A stretch of DNA of 10,861 bases from Spirochaetaceae bacterium (GCA_026710565.1 JAPOQV010000672.1:1-10861), one strand, 5' to 3'; shown: positions 1 to 6,866, counted from the stretch's first letter. The notes: generated from the sequence alone by a model not told the origin. Made by a program: numbers and translations.

Positions 1-158
1 ATCCCCGCCCCCCCCGGCGCGGGGCTGCCGCGGGGGTGGCCCGCGCCGCGGCGGGGGCTTCCCCGCCCCCCGCCGTATCGACGCGCACCCTCCCCCGACA
101 TCAACTCCTCGGCCGTCTGTGCAAACTCCGGCGCCGCGAGGCGCCAGGCGGCGATCAA
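1..158 (-). CDS. RES-type toxin, N-terminal fragment cut by the window edge
   Basis: This is the beginning of a RES-domain toxin, a family known to act in the cytoplasm by degrading NAD+ and to be neutralised by a Xre/MbcA/ParS-type antitoxin encoded just upstream. A TTG at 158-156 opens a frame with no stop to the window edge (52 codons). It reads IAAWRLAAPEF near residues 2-12 and then SGEGARRYGG at about residues 21-30. That matches the RES N-terminus, in which a Trp-Arg early strand is followed by a G-x-G-A-R-(x)-Y-G-G-R-W-N motif. After YGG the sequence becomes almost pure G/C and the expected RWN is not seen; the residues read GRG instead. Only four bases separate the antitoxin stop from this start. 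No Shine-Dalgarno is visible, so translation probably depends on coupling. The family call rests on motif and context; the terminal 70 or so bases may be sequence error. Confidence 0.68.
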   Translation of the reverse strand, partial: MIAAWRLAAPEFAQTAEELMSGEGARRYGGGRGSPRRGAGHPRGSPAPGGAG

Positions 159-162
159 CTGA

Positions 163-702
163 TCAACTGAATACGCCGTGCCGCAGTCTGCCGATGAGCT
201 GCTCCACTTCGCGGCCGCCCGTTTCCGTCGAGGCTCGATGCAGCGGCGTCTCGTCGTCGAAGATGTCCTGGGGAGTGTTCAGCCACCGGCGCGCGGCTGC
301 CGCGCCGCCGCGCATCAGCGCCAGGACCATGTCCGTCAAGCGGACGATGCGCACGAGTCGGTCGGATTCGGCCGGCGTCAGCCTGCCCGCGCGTTTTCTG
401 CGGCCCAGGGTCGTCGCGGGAATCCCCACGACCCGTGCCAGCTCCTTTTGTGACCCTCCGATCGCGACCGTCAGCTCCTCCAGCATCGAGTACGGCAGCC
501 CTTCGCGAACCAGGTCCAGCACCCCGCCGTCGTTCGAAAGGCGAGACAAGTCGCCTCCGAGCGCCGGGGGTCCGGTCTGATCGACGATGTACGGCGCTAC
601 GGGCTCCGCGATCGTGTCGGCATTGGACGCGGATACCTCAGGGTTCGCCGGCTTCATCCCGCGACGTGGCTTGGGCAGTCCGTCAGTCGATCGAGTGTCC
701 AT
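163..702 (-). CDS. Xre/MbcA/ParS-type antitoxin (DUF2384 C-terminus) of a RES TA pair
   Basis: This 179-residue cytoplasmic DNA-binding antitoxin should neutralise the RES toxin encoded four bases downstream and repress the shared promoter. The first 60 or so residues are a poorly conserved tail. Residues 84-123 form an Xre-like helix-turn-helix (SQKELARVVGIPATTLGRRK, then a basic segment and a leucine-rich helix). Residues 124-179 match the toxin-binding DUF2384 region: a helix ending in ARRWLNTPQ, a DDETPLHRASTETGG loop, and a final helix REVEQLIGRLRHG. The start at 702-700 is chosen because an AGGGA ribosome-binding site lies 9 bases upstream and a promoter-like pair lies just before it. 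An in-frame ATG exists 15 codons later, and the frame also stays open far upstream, inside the divergent AKR gene, which I regard as non-coding. Family assignment is confident; pairing is supported by the RES motif next door. Confidence 0.85.
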   Translation of the reverse strand: MDTRSTDGLPKPRRGMKPANPEVSASNADTIAEPVAPYIVDQTGPPALGGDLSRLSNDGGVLDLVREGLPYSMLEELTVAIGGSQKELARVVGIPATTLGRRKRAGRLTPAESDRLVRIVRLTDMVLALMRGGAAAARRWLNTPQDIFDDETPLHRASTETGGREVEQLIGRLRHGVFS

Positions 703-730
703 TTGGGATCTTCCCTGCAACCGTTTGGTG

Positions 731-759
731 ACACTAATCCTTTGAACATCATCCGGCAA
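731..759 (-). promoter_or_regulatory. Candidate sigma70 promoter for the antitoxin-toxin operon
   Basis: Read on the minus strand, TTGCCG (759-754) and TAGTGT (736-731) are separated by exactly 17 bases and lie 28 bases before the antitoxin ATG. This is a reasonable -35/-10 pair for a housekeeping sigma factor. It is the only well-spaced pair I found in this divergent region. Autorepression by the antitoxin would be expected for the family, but I did not identify a clear operator. Confidence 0.45.
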
Positions 760-823
760 CCCTCGAGTAGCTCGCCGTCGGTAGGGATGGTCGGTGGGGA
801 AGATTGCGGCGACGGTGATACTC

Positions 824-839
824 TGCACCGGCAGGTGCA
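824..839. repeat. Inverted repeat in front of AKR1
   Basis: A perfect 6-bp inverted repeat, TGCACC-ggca-GGTGCA, lies 31 bases before the AKR1 start, immediately after a -10-like GATACT (817-822). It falls about where transcription would start, so it could be a small operator or a 5' hairpin. Short GC-rich palindromes are common by chance in this DNA. Confidence 0.3.
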
Positions 840-854
840 TCCCTGCGAGCGAAT

Positions 855-862
855 GGAGGTGA
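855..862 (+). promoter_or_regulatory. Shine-Dalgarno that decides the AKR1 start
   Basis: GGAGGTGA is a near-perfect anti-SD match with 8 bases before the ATG at 871. It argues against the in-frame ATG at 853, which lies partly upstream of it, and against the longer open frame reaching back towards 703. Confidence 0.7.
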
Positions 863-870
863 CCGGCGAC

Positions 871-1803
871 ATGGACTACCGCCGCTTCGGCGAGCACGAG
901 ATATCGGCCCTGGTGCTCGGGACCGTGCAGTTCGGCCTGGACTACGGCGTGGCCAACACGACCGGGAAGCCGTCGCAGGCGACCGTGAACCGCATGCTCG
1001 CCACGGCGTTCGAGGCGGGGGTGAACACGCTGGACACCGCATCGATGTACAACCAGGCCGAGACCGTGCTCGGCCGCGCCCTCGGCGACTTGGGAGTGCG
1101 CGACCGCATCTTCATCTGCAGCAAGGCGCGCCCGCACGAGGAGGCGTCCGGGACGCCCGAGGAACAGATCACCGCCGCCGTGGAGCGGTCGCTGCGCGTG
1201 CTCGGGGTGGAGCGGATCGGGCTGTACCTCCTGCACGGCTACCACGCGCTGCCGTACGTGGGGGCACTCCACCGCAAGCGCGAGGCGGGCGACATCGGCG
1301 CGGTCGGCGTCTCCGTCTACTCGGTGGAGGAGGCGCTCGGGGCGATCGCCACGCCCGGCATCGACGCCATCCAGCACCCGGTCAGCGTGCTCGACCAGCG
1401 GTTCCTGCGCGCCGGGGTGCTGGAGCGGGCGGCCGAGGCGGGGGTCGCGATCTTCGCGCGCAGCGTCTACCTGCAGGGCGTGGTGACCATGGCCGTCACG
1501 GACCTGCCCGATCCGATCGCGGAGGCGGGTAAGGTGCTCACCCGGCTGCGGGAGCTTGAGGGTGGGCTCACGATCGAGGAGCTGGCGCTGCGCTACGTCG
1601 CCTCGCTCTCAGGGGTCACCGGCGTCGTGGTCGGCATGGAGACGCACGAGCAGATGGAGCGTAACCTTGCGGCCGTCCTGGCCGGCCCGCTGGACGGCCC
1701 GCTCCTGGAGGCGATCGCAGATGCGGTGCCCGACCTTCCGGACGAGATCATCATCCCCGGGCTCTGGCGGTGGATCCGGGACTACGACTGGGGTACGCGT
1801 TGA
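871..1803 (+). CDS. Aldo/keto reductase (AKR1)
   Basis: This is a 310-residue cytoplasmic NAD(P)H-dependent aldo/keto reductase with a TIM-barrel fold, close to the usual family length. The catalytic tetrad can be read directly: Asp55 and Tyr60 in NTLDTASMYN, Lys85 in FICSKARP, and His122 in YLLHGYH. The N-terminal signature LGTVQFGLDYGVAN (residues 16-29) belongs to a subgroup of bacterial AKRs often annotated only as 'aldo/keto reductase' and sometimes found near sugar or cell-surface biosynthesis genes. The C-terminal barrel half shows the usual SGVTGVVVGMET strand (residues 247-258). The gene stands alone on the plus strand, divergent from the TA operon and convergent with the small hypothetical at 1911-2210. 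Its substrate cannot be read from sequence. Fold and reductase class are certain; a specific reaction is not. Confidence 0.92.
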   Translation: MDYRRFGEHEISALVLGTVQFGLDYGVANTTGKPSQATVNRMLATAFEAGVNTLDTASMYNQAETVLGRALGDLGVRDRIFICSKARPHEEASGTPEEQITAAVERSLRVLGVERIGLYLLHGYHALPYVGALHRKREAGDIGAVGVSVYSVEEALGAIATPGIDAIQHPVSVLDQRFLRAGVLERAAEAGVAIFARSVYLQGVVTMAVTDLPDPIAEAGKVLTRLRELEGGLTIEELALRYVASLSGVTGVVVGMETHEQMERNLAAVLAGPLDGPLLEAIADAVPDLPDEIIIPGLWRWIRDYDWGTR

Positions 1804-1910
1804 GATAGCGCGCTGCAGGCCAAGACCTCACCGAGTCGGTCTCAGGACGGGGCACGCAGGGCGGCCAGCCTTGGGAGGATGTGCGCTTCCTTTGGCAGAA
1901 CCCGTGGATC

Positions 1911-2210
1911 TCACTCGCCAGCCGAAACAGGTCGCGCATGCCGCAGTCTGGCGAATATCGCCTGCTGTTCGACCAGTCCGGACGTCGTCCGCACCGGACC
2001 GGCGAGCGTCGCCTCGAACGCGCTGTCCAGGGACTCGATCACGGCAGCCACGTCGACGTCGCGGAGCTCCTCGCGCCGCAGGTGCTCGAGCCGGGCGCCC
2101 GCGATCCGCCAACGTTCGACGAACGCTCGCAGTGCGGCGTCAGAGTCGCCTGTCATGTCACCGGCCGGGGCGTTCGAGCCCGAAGTTCGATCGATGTTGT
2201 CTTCATCCAT
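1911..2210 (-). CDS. Small conserved hypothetical protein, translationally coupled to the aminotransferase
   Basis: This 99-residue protein has no assigned function. After an Asn/Ser-rich N-terminus, residues 19-90 or so are charged and helical (AALRAFVERWRIAGARLEHLRREEL) and end in RTTSGLVEQQAIFARLR. The closing R-T-T-S-G-L-V-E-Q-Q motif is, from memory, shared by a widespread group of roughly 80-100-residue uncharacterised bacterial proteins, so the frame is probably real. The chosen ATG at 2210-2208 overlaps the end of the aminotransferase gene by 8 bases, which implies coupled translation. A second in-frame ATG at 2156-2154 (MTGDSDAAL) would give 81 residues and fits the conserved part equally well. 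There is no signal peptide or membrane segment. Nothing visible ties it functionally to the aminotransferase beyond the overlap. Confidence 0.68.
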   Translation of the reverse strand: MDEDNIDRTSGSNAPAGDMTGDSDAALRAFVERWRIAGARLEHLRREELRDVDVAAVIESLDSAFEATLAGPVRTTSGLVEQQAIFARLRHARPVSAGE

Positions 2211-3549
2211 CCGACGCTGCCTCCTCGACCAAGGGATCGCGCAGGGCATCGGCCACCGCCTTGACCAGCTCGTCGACCATCTGCGGGGTGGTCGGGACGG
2301 AGATCGAGCACATCCCCGGGGTGTGCCCCAGGAAGACCCCGCGGTCGAGCAGGGCCAGGAACAGCGGCGAGACCCAGCGCTTGTCGGCGTCGATCGACGA
2401 GCGGTAGTCGCGCGGCGGCTCCGCTCGGAAGTGGATGGCGAACGCGGACCCGTTGTTGTGCGCCGACGCCGGCACAGGGCACGCGGCCAGCGCCGTGCGC
2501 AGCCCGCGCGTCAGGCGGTCGCCCAGGCCGGCCAAGTGCTCGAAGGCCGCCGGCGTCAGCTCGCGCAGCATCGCCAGCCCCGCGGCCAGGGTAACCGGGT
2601 GGCTGGCGAAGGTGCCGCTCTGGCCGATGCCCCGCCCCGCCGCCGGGTCGTAGCAGTCCATGATGTCGGCGCGCCCGCCGAACGCGCCCACCGGGAAGCC
2701 GCCGCCGACGATCTTCCCGAACGTGGTCAGATCGGGCGTGATCCCGTAGTACTCTTGGGCGCCGCCGCGCGCCAGCCGGAAGCCGACGATCTCGTCGAAG
2801 ACCATCAGCACGCCGTGCCGGGCGGTGATCTCGCGCACGCCGCGGATGAAATCCGCCGGCAGATCCAGGACTCCGCTCTTCGGATCCAGCATGACGCACG
2901 CCAGATCGGCGGCATGCTCGGCGATCAACCGCTCGGCCGCCTCCAGGTTGCCCAGCGGCAGCACCATCGTGTCGGCCACCGCCCCGGCGGACATGCCGAT
3001 CGCCTGCGCGTAGGGCAGCGGCCGCTCGGCCGGGCCGGCCTCCTCCAGCGGGGGCGCGACCGAGACCTCCACCGAGTCGTGGCTGCCGTGGTAGCAGCCT
3101 TCGAACTTGGCGATCCGGTTCCTGCCGGTAAAGGCGCGCGCCAGGCGCACCGCGTGCAGGCTCGCCTCGGTCCCGGAGTTGGTGAAGCGCGCCCGTTCCA
3201 GGCTGGCCACGCGGCTGCACAGCTCCGCGCACATCTCGGTCTCGTGCCCCATCGGCGCGCCCAAGGCGATGCCGCGCTGCAACTGCGCCTGCACCGCCGC
3301 CATCACGGCCGGGTGGTTGTGGCCCAGGATCTGGCCGGTGTGGTGGTTGGCGAAGTCGGCGTACCGGTTGCCGTCGACGTCGAACAGGTACGGGCCGTCG
3401 CCGCGCTCCATGGTCAGCGGGTAGGGGCGGTAGAGGTAGGCGCCCTTGGCGACGCCGCCGGGCGTGGCGTCGGCGTGGGCCGTGAAGTGCTCCAGGGAGC
3501 GTGGTGTGGCGGCGAAGAAGCGCGCCTCGAGCTCATTCGCGGGTTTCAT
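2203..3549 (-). CDS. Class III aminotransferase, glutamate-1-semialdehyde aminomutase-like
   Basis: This 448-residue PLP enzyme belongs to the class III (fold type I) aminotransferases and most resembles glutamate-1-semialdehyde 2,1-aminomutase relatives. Visible elements in order are: GPYLFDVDGNRYADF (52-66); the SGT phosphate-binding loop (125-127); the ring-stacking YHGSHD (153-158); Asp252 in MVFDEIVGFR, which contacts the PLP nitrogen; the Schiff-base Lys279 in TFGKIVGGGFPVGAFGG; and GTFASHP (312-318). Length is normal. A genuine heme-pathway HemL is unlikely, because no other tetrapyrrole genes are nearby and many GSAM-like paralogues act on other amino acids or amines. It is divergent from the sulfatase-like gene across 86 bases and overlaps the small hypothetical at its 3' end. 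No clear ribosome-binding site precedes ATG 3549-3547. The substrate is unknown. Confidence 0.9.
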   Translation of the reverse strand: MKPANELEARFFAATPRSLEHFTAHADATPGGVAKGAYLYRPYPLTMERGDGPYLFDVDGNRYADFANHHTGQILGHNHPAVMAAVQAQLQRGIALGAPMGHETEMCAELCSRVASLERARFTNSGTEASLHAVRLARAFTGRNRIAKFEGCYHGSHDSVEVSVAPPLEEAGPAERPLPYAQAIGMSAGAVADTMVLPLGNLEAAERLIAEHAADLACVMLDPKSGVLDLPADFIRGVREITARHGVLMVFDEIVGFRLARGGAQEYYGITPDLTTFGKIVGGGFPVGAFGGRADIMDCYDPAAGRGIGQSGTFASHPVTLAAGLAMLRELTPAAFEHLAGLGDRLTRGLRTALAACPVPASAHNNGSAFAIHFRAEPPRDYRSSIDADKRWVSPLFLALLDRGVFLGHTPGMCSISVPTTPQMVDELVKAVADALRDPLVEEAASDG

Positions 3550-3567
3550 GGTGTGAGTCCGGGACCG

Positions 3568-3573
3568 ACTATA
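3568..3573 (-). promoter_or_regulatory. Candidate -10 element for the aminotransferase
   Basis: On the minus strand TATAGT lies 18 bases before the aminotransferase ATG, in an otherwise GC-rich intergenic stretch. No convincing -35 lies 17 bases further up. On the other strand a TACCAT at 3623-3628 lies 7 bases before the sulfatase-like ATG, which would fit leaderless transcription. Both are weak calls. Confidence 0.35.
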
Positions 3574-3635
3574 CCAGCCGGTGATGCGGCGCCGCGGCGA
3601 TGCGCGCCGCGAACCATGGCGCTACCATCGCCTCC

Positions 3636-5084
3636 ATGTCGAACATGAACGTCGTGTGCATCTGCCTGGACACCTTTCGGGCGGACATCGTGGGCGAAGG
3701 GAAGAAGTACAGCCACGTACGGACCCCCAACCTTGATGCCCTCGCCGCGCAGAGCATCCGCTTCACGCGCGCCTTCGGCGAGTGCCAGCCGACGCTGCAG
3801 ATCCGGCGCGGGCTGTTCACCGGCCGGCGCAGCTTCCCGTTCCGCTACAGTTTCGATCGCCGCGGCCACTGGCACCACGCGCCGGGGTGGCACAAGATCC
3901 CGCCCGACCAGGACACCATCGCCGAAGTGCTGCTTGCGCGCGGCTACCTCACCGCCCTGATCGCGGACACCTACCACATGTTCAAACCGACCATGAACTA
4001 CTCCCGCGGCTTCGCCCACCTCGACTTCATCCGCGGGCAGGAATCGGACAACTGGAAGAGCGGCGACCCGCGCCTGATCGAAGAGCAGCTCCGCACCCAC
4101 GTGCGTGAGCCGATCGACTGGCCTCGGCACGCCACCCTGGTCAACTACCTGCTCAACCAGCGCCACCGCCAATCGGAGGACGACTATAGCTGCGCGCGCG
4201 TGTTCCGCGCGGCGTCCGACTGGCTGCACGACAACCACGCGATGAAGCCGTTCTTCCTGTGGATCGACAGCTTCGATCCGCACGAGCCGTGGGATCCGCC
4301 GAAGGCGTACGCCGACCTCTACGATCCCGGCTACGATGGCAAGGACTTCATCATGCCGGGCGCCGCGCAGGACGACGGCGCCACGGAGGATGAGCTGCGC
4401 CGCATCGAAGCGCTCTACCTAGGCGAGGTCACGTTCGTGGACAAGTGGGTTGGCGTGCTGCTGGACAAGCTGGAGGAGCTGAAGCTGTTCGACGACACGC
4501 TGGTGGTCTTCCTGTCCGACCACGGAACGCAACTCCGCGACCAGGGCCGCTTCGGCAAGTCGGACCGGGAGCTGCACCCGTTCAACACGCAGTTGAACCT
4601 GTGCCTGCGCCATCCCGGAGGGCTGGCCGGCCGCGACGTCGCGGCGCTGGTACAGAACCACGACCTGATGCCCACCATCCTTTCGCGGTTGGGGATCCCG
4701 TGCGGCTGGACCGACGGCGAGGATCTCTGGCCGCTGGTGTCCGGTGAGAAGGCGGCGATCCGCGAGCGGATCGTCACCGGCTGGGCGGACAGCTCGCCCG
4801 GCAACGCGCGGGCACGGGTCAGTGTCCGCGACGACTGCTGGAACTACTGCACGGCGGTCGGCCATGAGGACGAGGGTGGAGACGAGCTGTTCGACCTCGG
4901 CGTCGACCCGGAAGAGCGCCACAACGTCGTGGCCGACCATCCGCAGGTGGTGGCCGAGCGCCGCGCCGAGGTTGAGGCGCTGATCGGCCAGCCGCTACCC
5001 GGGACCATGGTGGAGGTGTCCGACCCGGCCGCGGGGCCGATGATCGAATGGCTGGACCGCAAGCTGAGCGAGTTGCAGCGATGA
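3636..5084 (+). CDS. Sulfatase-fold hydrolase (alkaline phosphatase superfamily) with Thr in place of the formylglycine residue
   Basis: This 482-residue protein has the sulfatase/alkaline-phosphatase superfamily layout. It opens on the first strand, NVVCICLDTFRAD (5-17), with Asp12 as a likely metal ligand. The nucleophile loop CQPTLQIRRGLFTGR spans 50-64. FDPHEPW (213-219) includes His216, VFLSDHG (291-297) includes Asp295 and His296, and GK is at 307-308. The C-terminal ELFDLGVDPEERHNV (417-431) is typical of sulfatases. Aligning on R-x-x-L-x-T-G-R puts Thr53 where sulfatases carry the Cys or Ser that is converted to formylglycine (C/S-x-P-x-R), so a sulfatase reaction is doubtful; Thr is the nucleophile in related phosphodiesterases. 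There is no signal peptide, implying a cytoplasmic substrate. The start at 3636 is preferred over 3600 because the first strand should begin near the N-terminus; 3645 is also possible. Its stop overlaps the next gene's start. Confidence 0.88.
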   Translation: MSNMNVVCICLDTFRADIVGEGKKYSHVRTPNLDALAAQSIRFTRAFGECQPTLQIRRGLFTGRRSFPFRYSFDRRGHWHHAPGWHKIPPDQDTIAEVLLARGYLTALIADTYHMFKPTMNYSRGFAHLDFIRGQESDNWKSGDPRLIEEQLRTHVREPIDWPRHATLVNYLLNQRHRQSEDDYSCARVFRAASDWLHDNHAMKPFFLWIDSFDPHEPWDPPKAYADLYDPGYDGKDFIMPGAAQDDGATEDELRRIEALYLGEVTFVDKWVGVLLDKLEELKLFDDTLVVFLSDHGTQLRDQGRFGKSDRELHPFNTQLNLCLRHPGGLAGRDVAALVQNHDLMPTILSRLGIPCGWTDGEDLWPLVSGEKAAIRERIVTGWADSSPGNARARVSVRDDCWNYCTAVGHEDEGGDELFDLGVDPEERHNVVADHPQVVAERRAEVEALIGQPLPGTMVEVSDPAAGPMIEWLDRKLSELQR

Positions 5085-5938
5085 ACCAGCTCACTCCAAC
5101 AGCCGCGGAACGCGCCGCGGAGCGGTTCGGTGCAGCCGCGCTGCCGCGGGCGGTCACGGCGCTGCACGCGGACGGCTACCTGGTGATCGACGACGTGATC
5201 GATCACGCTCATCTCGACCGGCTGCGGGAGCGGATGAGCGAGGACCTGGAGAAGATCCGCGCCATGCCGGTGGTGCCGCACAACTTCGTGTGGGGCAACA
5301 TTCAGCAGAACCCGCCCCCTGATGCCGGCCTGGTGTTCCGCGACGTGGTGGCCAACCCGTTCGTGTGCCAGGTGACCCGCGCGGTGCTGGGCCGCGGCGC
5401 GTTCAACAACACCCTGACCGGCAACACCAACGTCCCCGGCAGCGGGTTGCAGCCCGTGCACGTCGACGATGGACAGCTCTGGCCGAACCTGAGCGTGGCG
5501 CATCCGCCGGCGCGGCTGGTGGTGAACGTCCCGTTGAGCGAGACCACGGAGGAGAACGGCGCCATCGAGCTGTGGCCCGGCAGCCACCTCGACACGCGCA
5601 TGGTGATCGGCAACAACATCGGGGTGCGGGAGGAGCATGTTGAGGCGCGGCGAGCCGTGCGCGGGCCGCTCCGGGGGTGTACCGGCAAGGGCGCGGTGCT
5701 GATTCGGGACATGCGGCTGTGGCACCGCGGCACGCCCAACCGCAGCGCCGCACCCCGGTTCATGATCGCCATGATCCACACCGTCTGGTGGTATCGGCGG
5801 GGCTCCCGGTGCGAGCTGGCGCAGGAGTGTGCGCCGGTGTTCACCGGCTGCCCGATCGAAAACGTGATCCCTCTGGTGCCCGTCCCGAAGGACCACCTGA
5901 CCGGAAACAGGCCGTACGACTACTCCGGGCCCAACTGA
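5081..5938 (+). CDS. PhyH-family Fe(II)/2-oxoglutarate dioxygenase 1
   Basis: This 285-residue non-heme iron dioxygenase belongs to the phytanoyl-CoA dioxygenase family, which uses O2 and 2-oxoglutarate to hydroxylate a small substrate. The iron-binding triad is visible: His127 and Asp129 in PVHVDD, and His215 in LWHRGTPN. Arg226 in APRFM is the likely 2-oxoglutarate anchor. The retained Asp129 favours hydroxylation over halogenation, since family halogenases lose that carboxylate. The N-terminus AVTALHADGYLVIDDVID is typical of the family, and the ENGAIELWPGSH strand (158-169) confirms the jelly-roll. The ATG lies in ATGA (5081-5084), overlapping the hydrolase stop, so the two are cotranslated and probably act on the same pathway. 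It ends five bases from the convergent second dioxygenase. The substrate is unknown. Confidence 0.92.
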   Translation: MNQLTPTAAERAAERFGAAALPRAVTALHADGYLVIDDVIDHAHLDRLRERMSEDLEKIRAMPVVPHNFVWGNIQQNPPPDAGLVFRDVVANPFVCQVTRAVLGRGAFNNTLTGNTNVPGSGLQPVHVDDGQLWPNLSVAHPPARLVVNVPLSETTEENGAIELWPGSHLDTRMVIGNNIGVREEHVEARRAVRGPLRGCTGKGAVLIRDMRLWHRGTPNRSAAPRFMIAMIHTVWWYRRGSRCELAQECAPVFTGCPIENVIPLVPVPKDHLTGNRPYDYSGPN

Positions 5939-5943
5939 CAGCG

Positions 5944-6822
5944 CTACAGGCCCCACCGCGTGCGGGCTTCGGCCATCGGAACGGCCGGGGCCCCGTAGTG
6001 GCCGGTGGGAGAGTCTCCGCCCCAGCGCTCGTCCATCGGCTCCGAGGCCGGCTGATAACGGACGTCGCAACTGATGCGGAACCGGTTGGTGGTGTTGTTC
6101 GTGGAGCCGTGCAGGGTGTAGAGCCCGAAGGTGATGATGTCGCCGGCGCGCACGTCCGCCGTGAGCCAGCGGCCGCCGAACCGGTCGCGGATCTCGTCCG
6201 GATCCTCGCTGAACCAGCCCTTGGTGCGGTCGCGATCCACGTCGCTCCTGCCGTACGTCTCCCGCACCCTGGCGAAGCTGTCCAGGCGGTGCGATGCCTC
6301 GCACACGGCCAGCGTGCCCTGCGCGATCGGGATGTCCCCGAACGGGATCCAGACGGTGTTCACGCGCTCGCTGCCGCGGCCCATGTACACCACGTCCATG
6401 TGCGAGCCGGTGAACTTCTCGTTGCCCACCGCCCGCAGCCACTTGTGGGTGAACGTCGCAGGATCCTCGCCGTAGAGACGGCGATAGAACGACCATAGCT
6501 CCGGGGCTTCGAGCACGCGCAGCACTTCGGGCCGGTAGGCGACCCGTTTCATGCCCACGCTCCTGCCGTCACGCGGCATCACGCCCTCCATGAGCGGCGT
6601 GCCCTCGACCAGGGCGTCCTGCTCCTGCAGGTGCTCCATCACGACGCGGCGCGCCTCCAGGACGGCGTCGCGGTCGATCATCCCGCGGATGAACAGGTAG
6701 CCGTCCGTGGCGATACGACGGCGCAACTCGTCGATGTCGGCCAGCGCGCCGGTGCTGTCGCGCAGATAGCCGAGCTCCGCGCTCGGGAACTCCATCTGCG
6801 TGCGTTGAAACTCGACTCGCAT
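5944..6822 (-). CDS. PhyH-family Fe(II)/2-oxoglutarate dioxygenase 2
   Basis: This 292-residue second member of the phytanoyl-CoA dioxygenase family is clearly divergent from its convergent neighbour. The iron ligands read as His141 and Asp143 in GSHMDVVYMG and His238 in LYTLHGSTNN. Arg249 in TNRFRISCDVRYQ is the likely 2-oxoglutarate contact. The N-terminus IATDGYLFIRGMIDRDAV (37-54) and QGTLAVCEASHR (168-179) are family hallmarks, and the ligand spacing is normal. The start is uncertain: ATG 6822-6820 is used here. ATG 6846-6844 would add eight residues, and an internal Met at residue 10 is also possible; none has a strong ribosome-binding site. The gene begins just downstream of a broken vapBC module, which may have moved its promoter. 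It is probably a soluble hydroxylase; the substrate is unknown. Confidence 0.92.
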   Translation of the reverse strand: MRVEFQRTQMEFPSAELGYLRDSTGALADIDELRRRIATDGYLFIRGMIDRDAVLEARRVVMEHLQEQDALVEGTPLMEGVMPRDGRSVGMKRVAYRPEVLRVLEAPELWSFYRRLYGEDPATFTHKWLRAVGNEKFTGSHMDVVYMGRGSERVNTVWIPFGDIPIAQGTLAVCEASHRLDSFARVRETYGRSDVDRDRTKGWFSEDPDEIRDRFGGRWLTADVRAGDIITFGLYTLHGSTNNTTNRFRISCDVRYQPASEPMDERWGGDSPTGHYGAPAVPMAEARTRWGL

Positions 6823-6866
6823 GGGCGACGGGTTACACTTTGTCATTTCACCGCATCGGCCATCAA

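Noticed and set aside
1..75. CRISPR-like or simple-repeat array in the G/C-rich left edge
   Set aside because: There are no regular repeat units or spacers; the segment is better explained as degraded sequence continuing the RES reading frame.
703..870. N-terminal extension of AKR1 back to 703
   Set aside because: AKRs begin a few residues before the first strand (R-R-F-G here), and a strong ribosome-binding site fixes the start at 871.
703..1377. Upstream extension of the Xre antitoxin frame through the AKR1 gene
   Set aside because: The extension is antisense to AKR1, low-complexity, and lies upstream of a good promoter and ribosome-binding site for the 702 start.
1804..1910. Rho-independent terminator between AKR1 and the convergent small gene
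   Set aside because: Only a very short ACCGA-g-TCGGT palindrome without a following T-run is present; not convincing.
2203..3549. Calling the aminotransferase hemL
   Set aside because: GSAM-like motifs are shared with many non-heme paralogues, and no other tetrapyrrole genes are in the window.
1879..3648. Long plus-strand open frame opposite the aminotransferase
   Set aside because: It is antisense to a clear PLP enzyme. The product is low-complexity Arg/Ala/Val/Gln with no motif, so it is a GC shadow.
4844..6496. Minus-strand open frame of 550 codons across the hydrolase and PhyH 1
   Set aside because: It covers well-supported plus-strand genes and the N-terminal part of the opposite dioxygenase in a wrong frame; no family resemblance.
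5081..6822. Non-heme iron halogenase for either PhyH protein
   Set aside because: Both retain the Asp of the H-x-D motif (Asp129 and Asp143); halogenases of this fold replace it with Ala or Gly.
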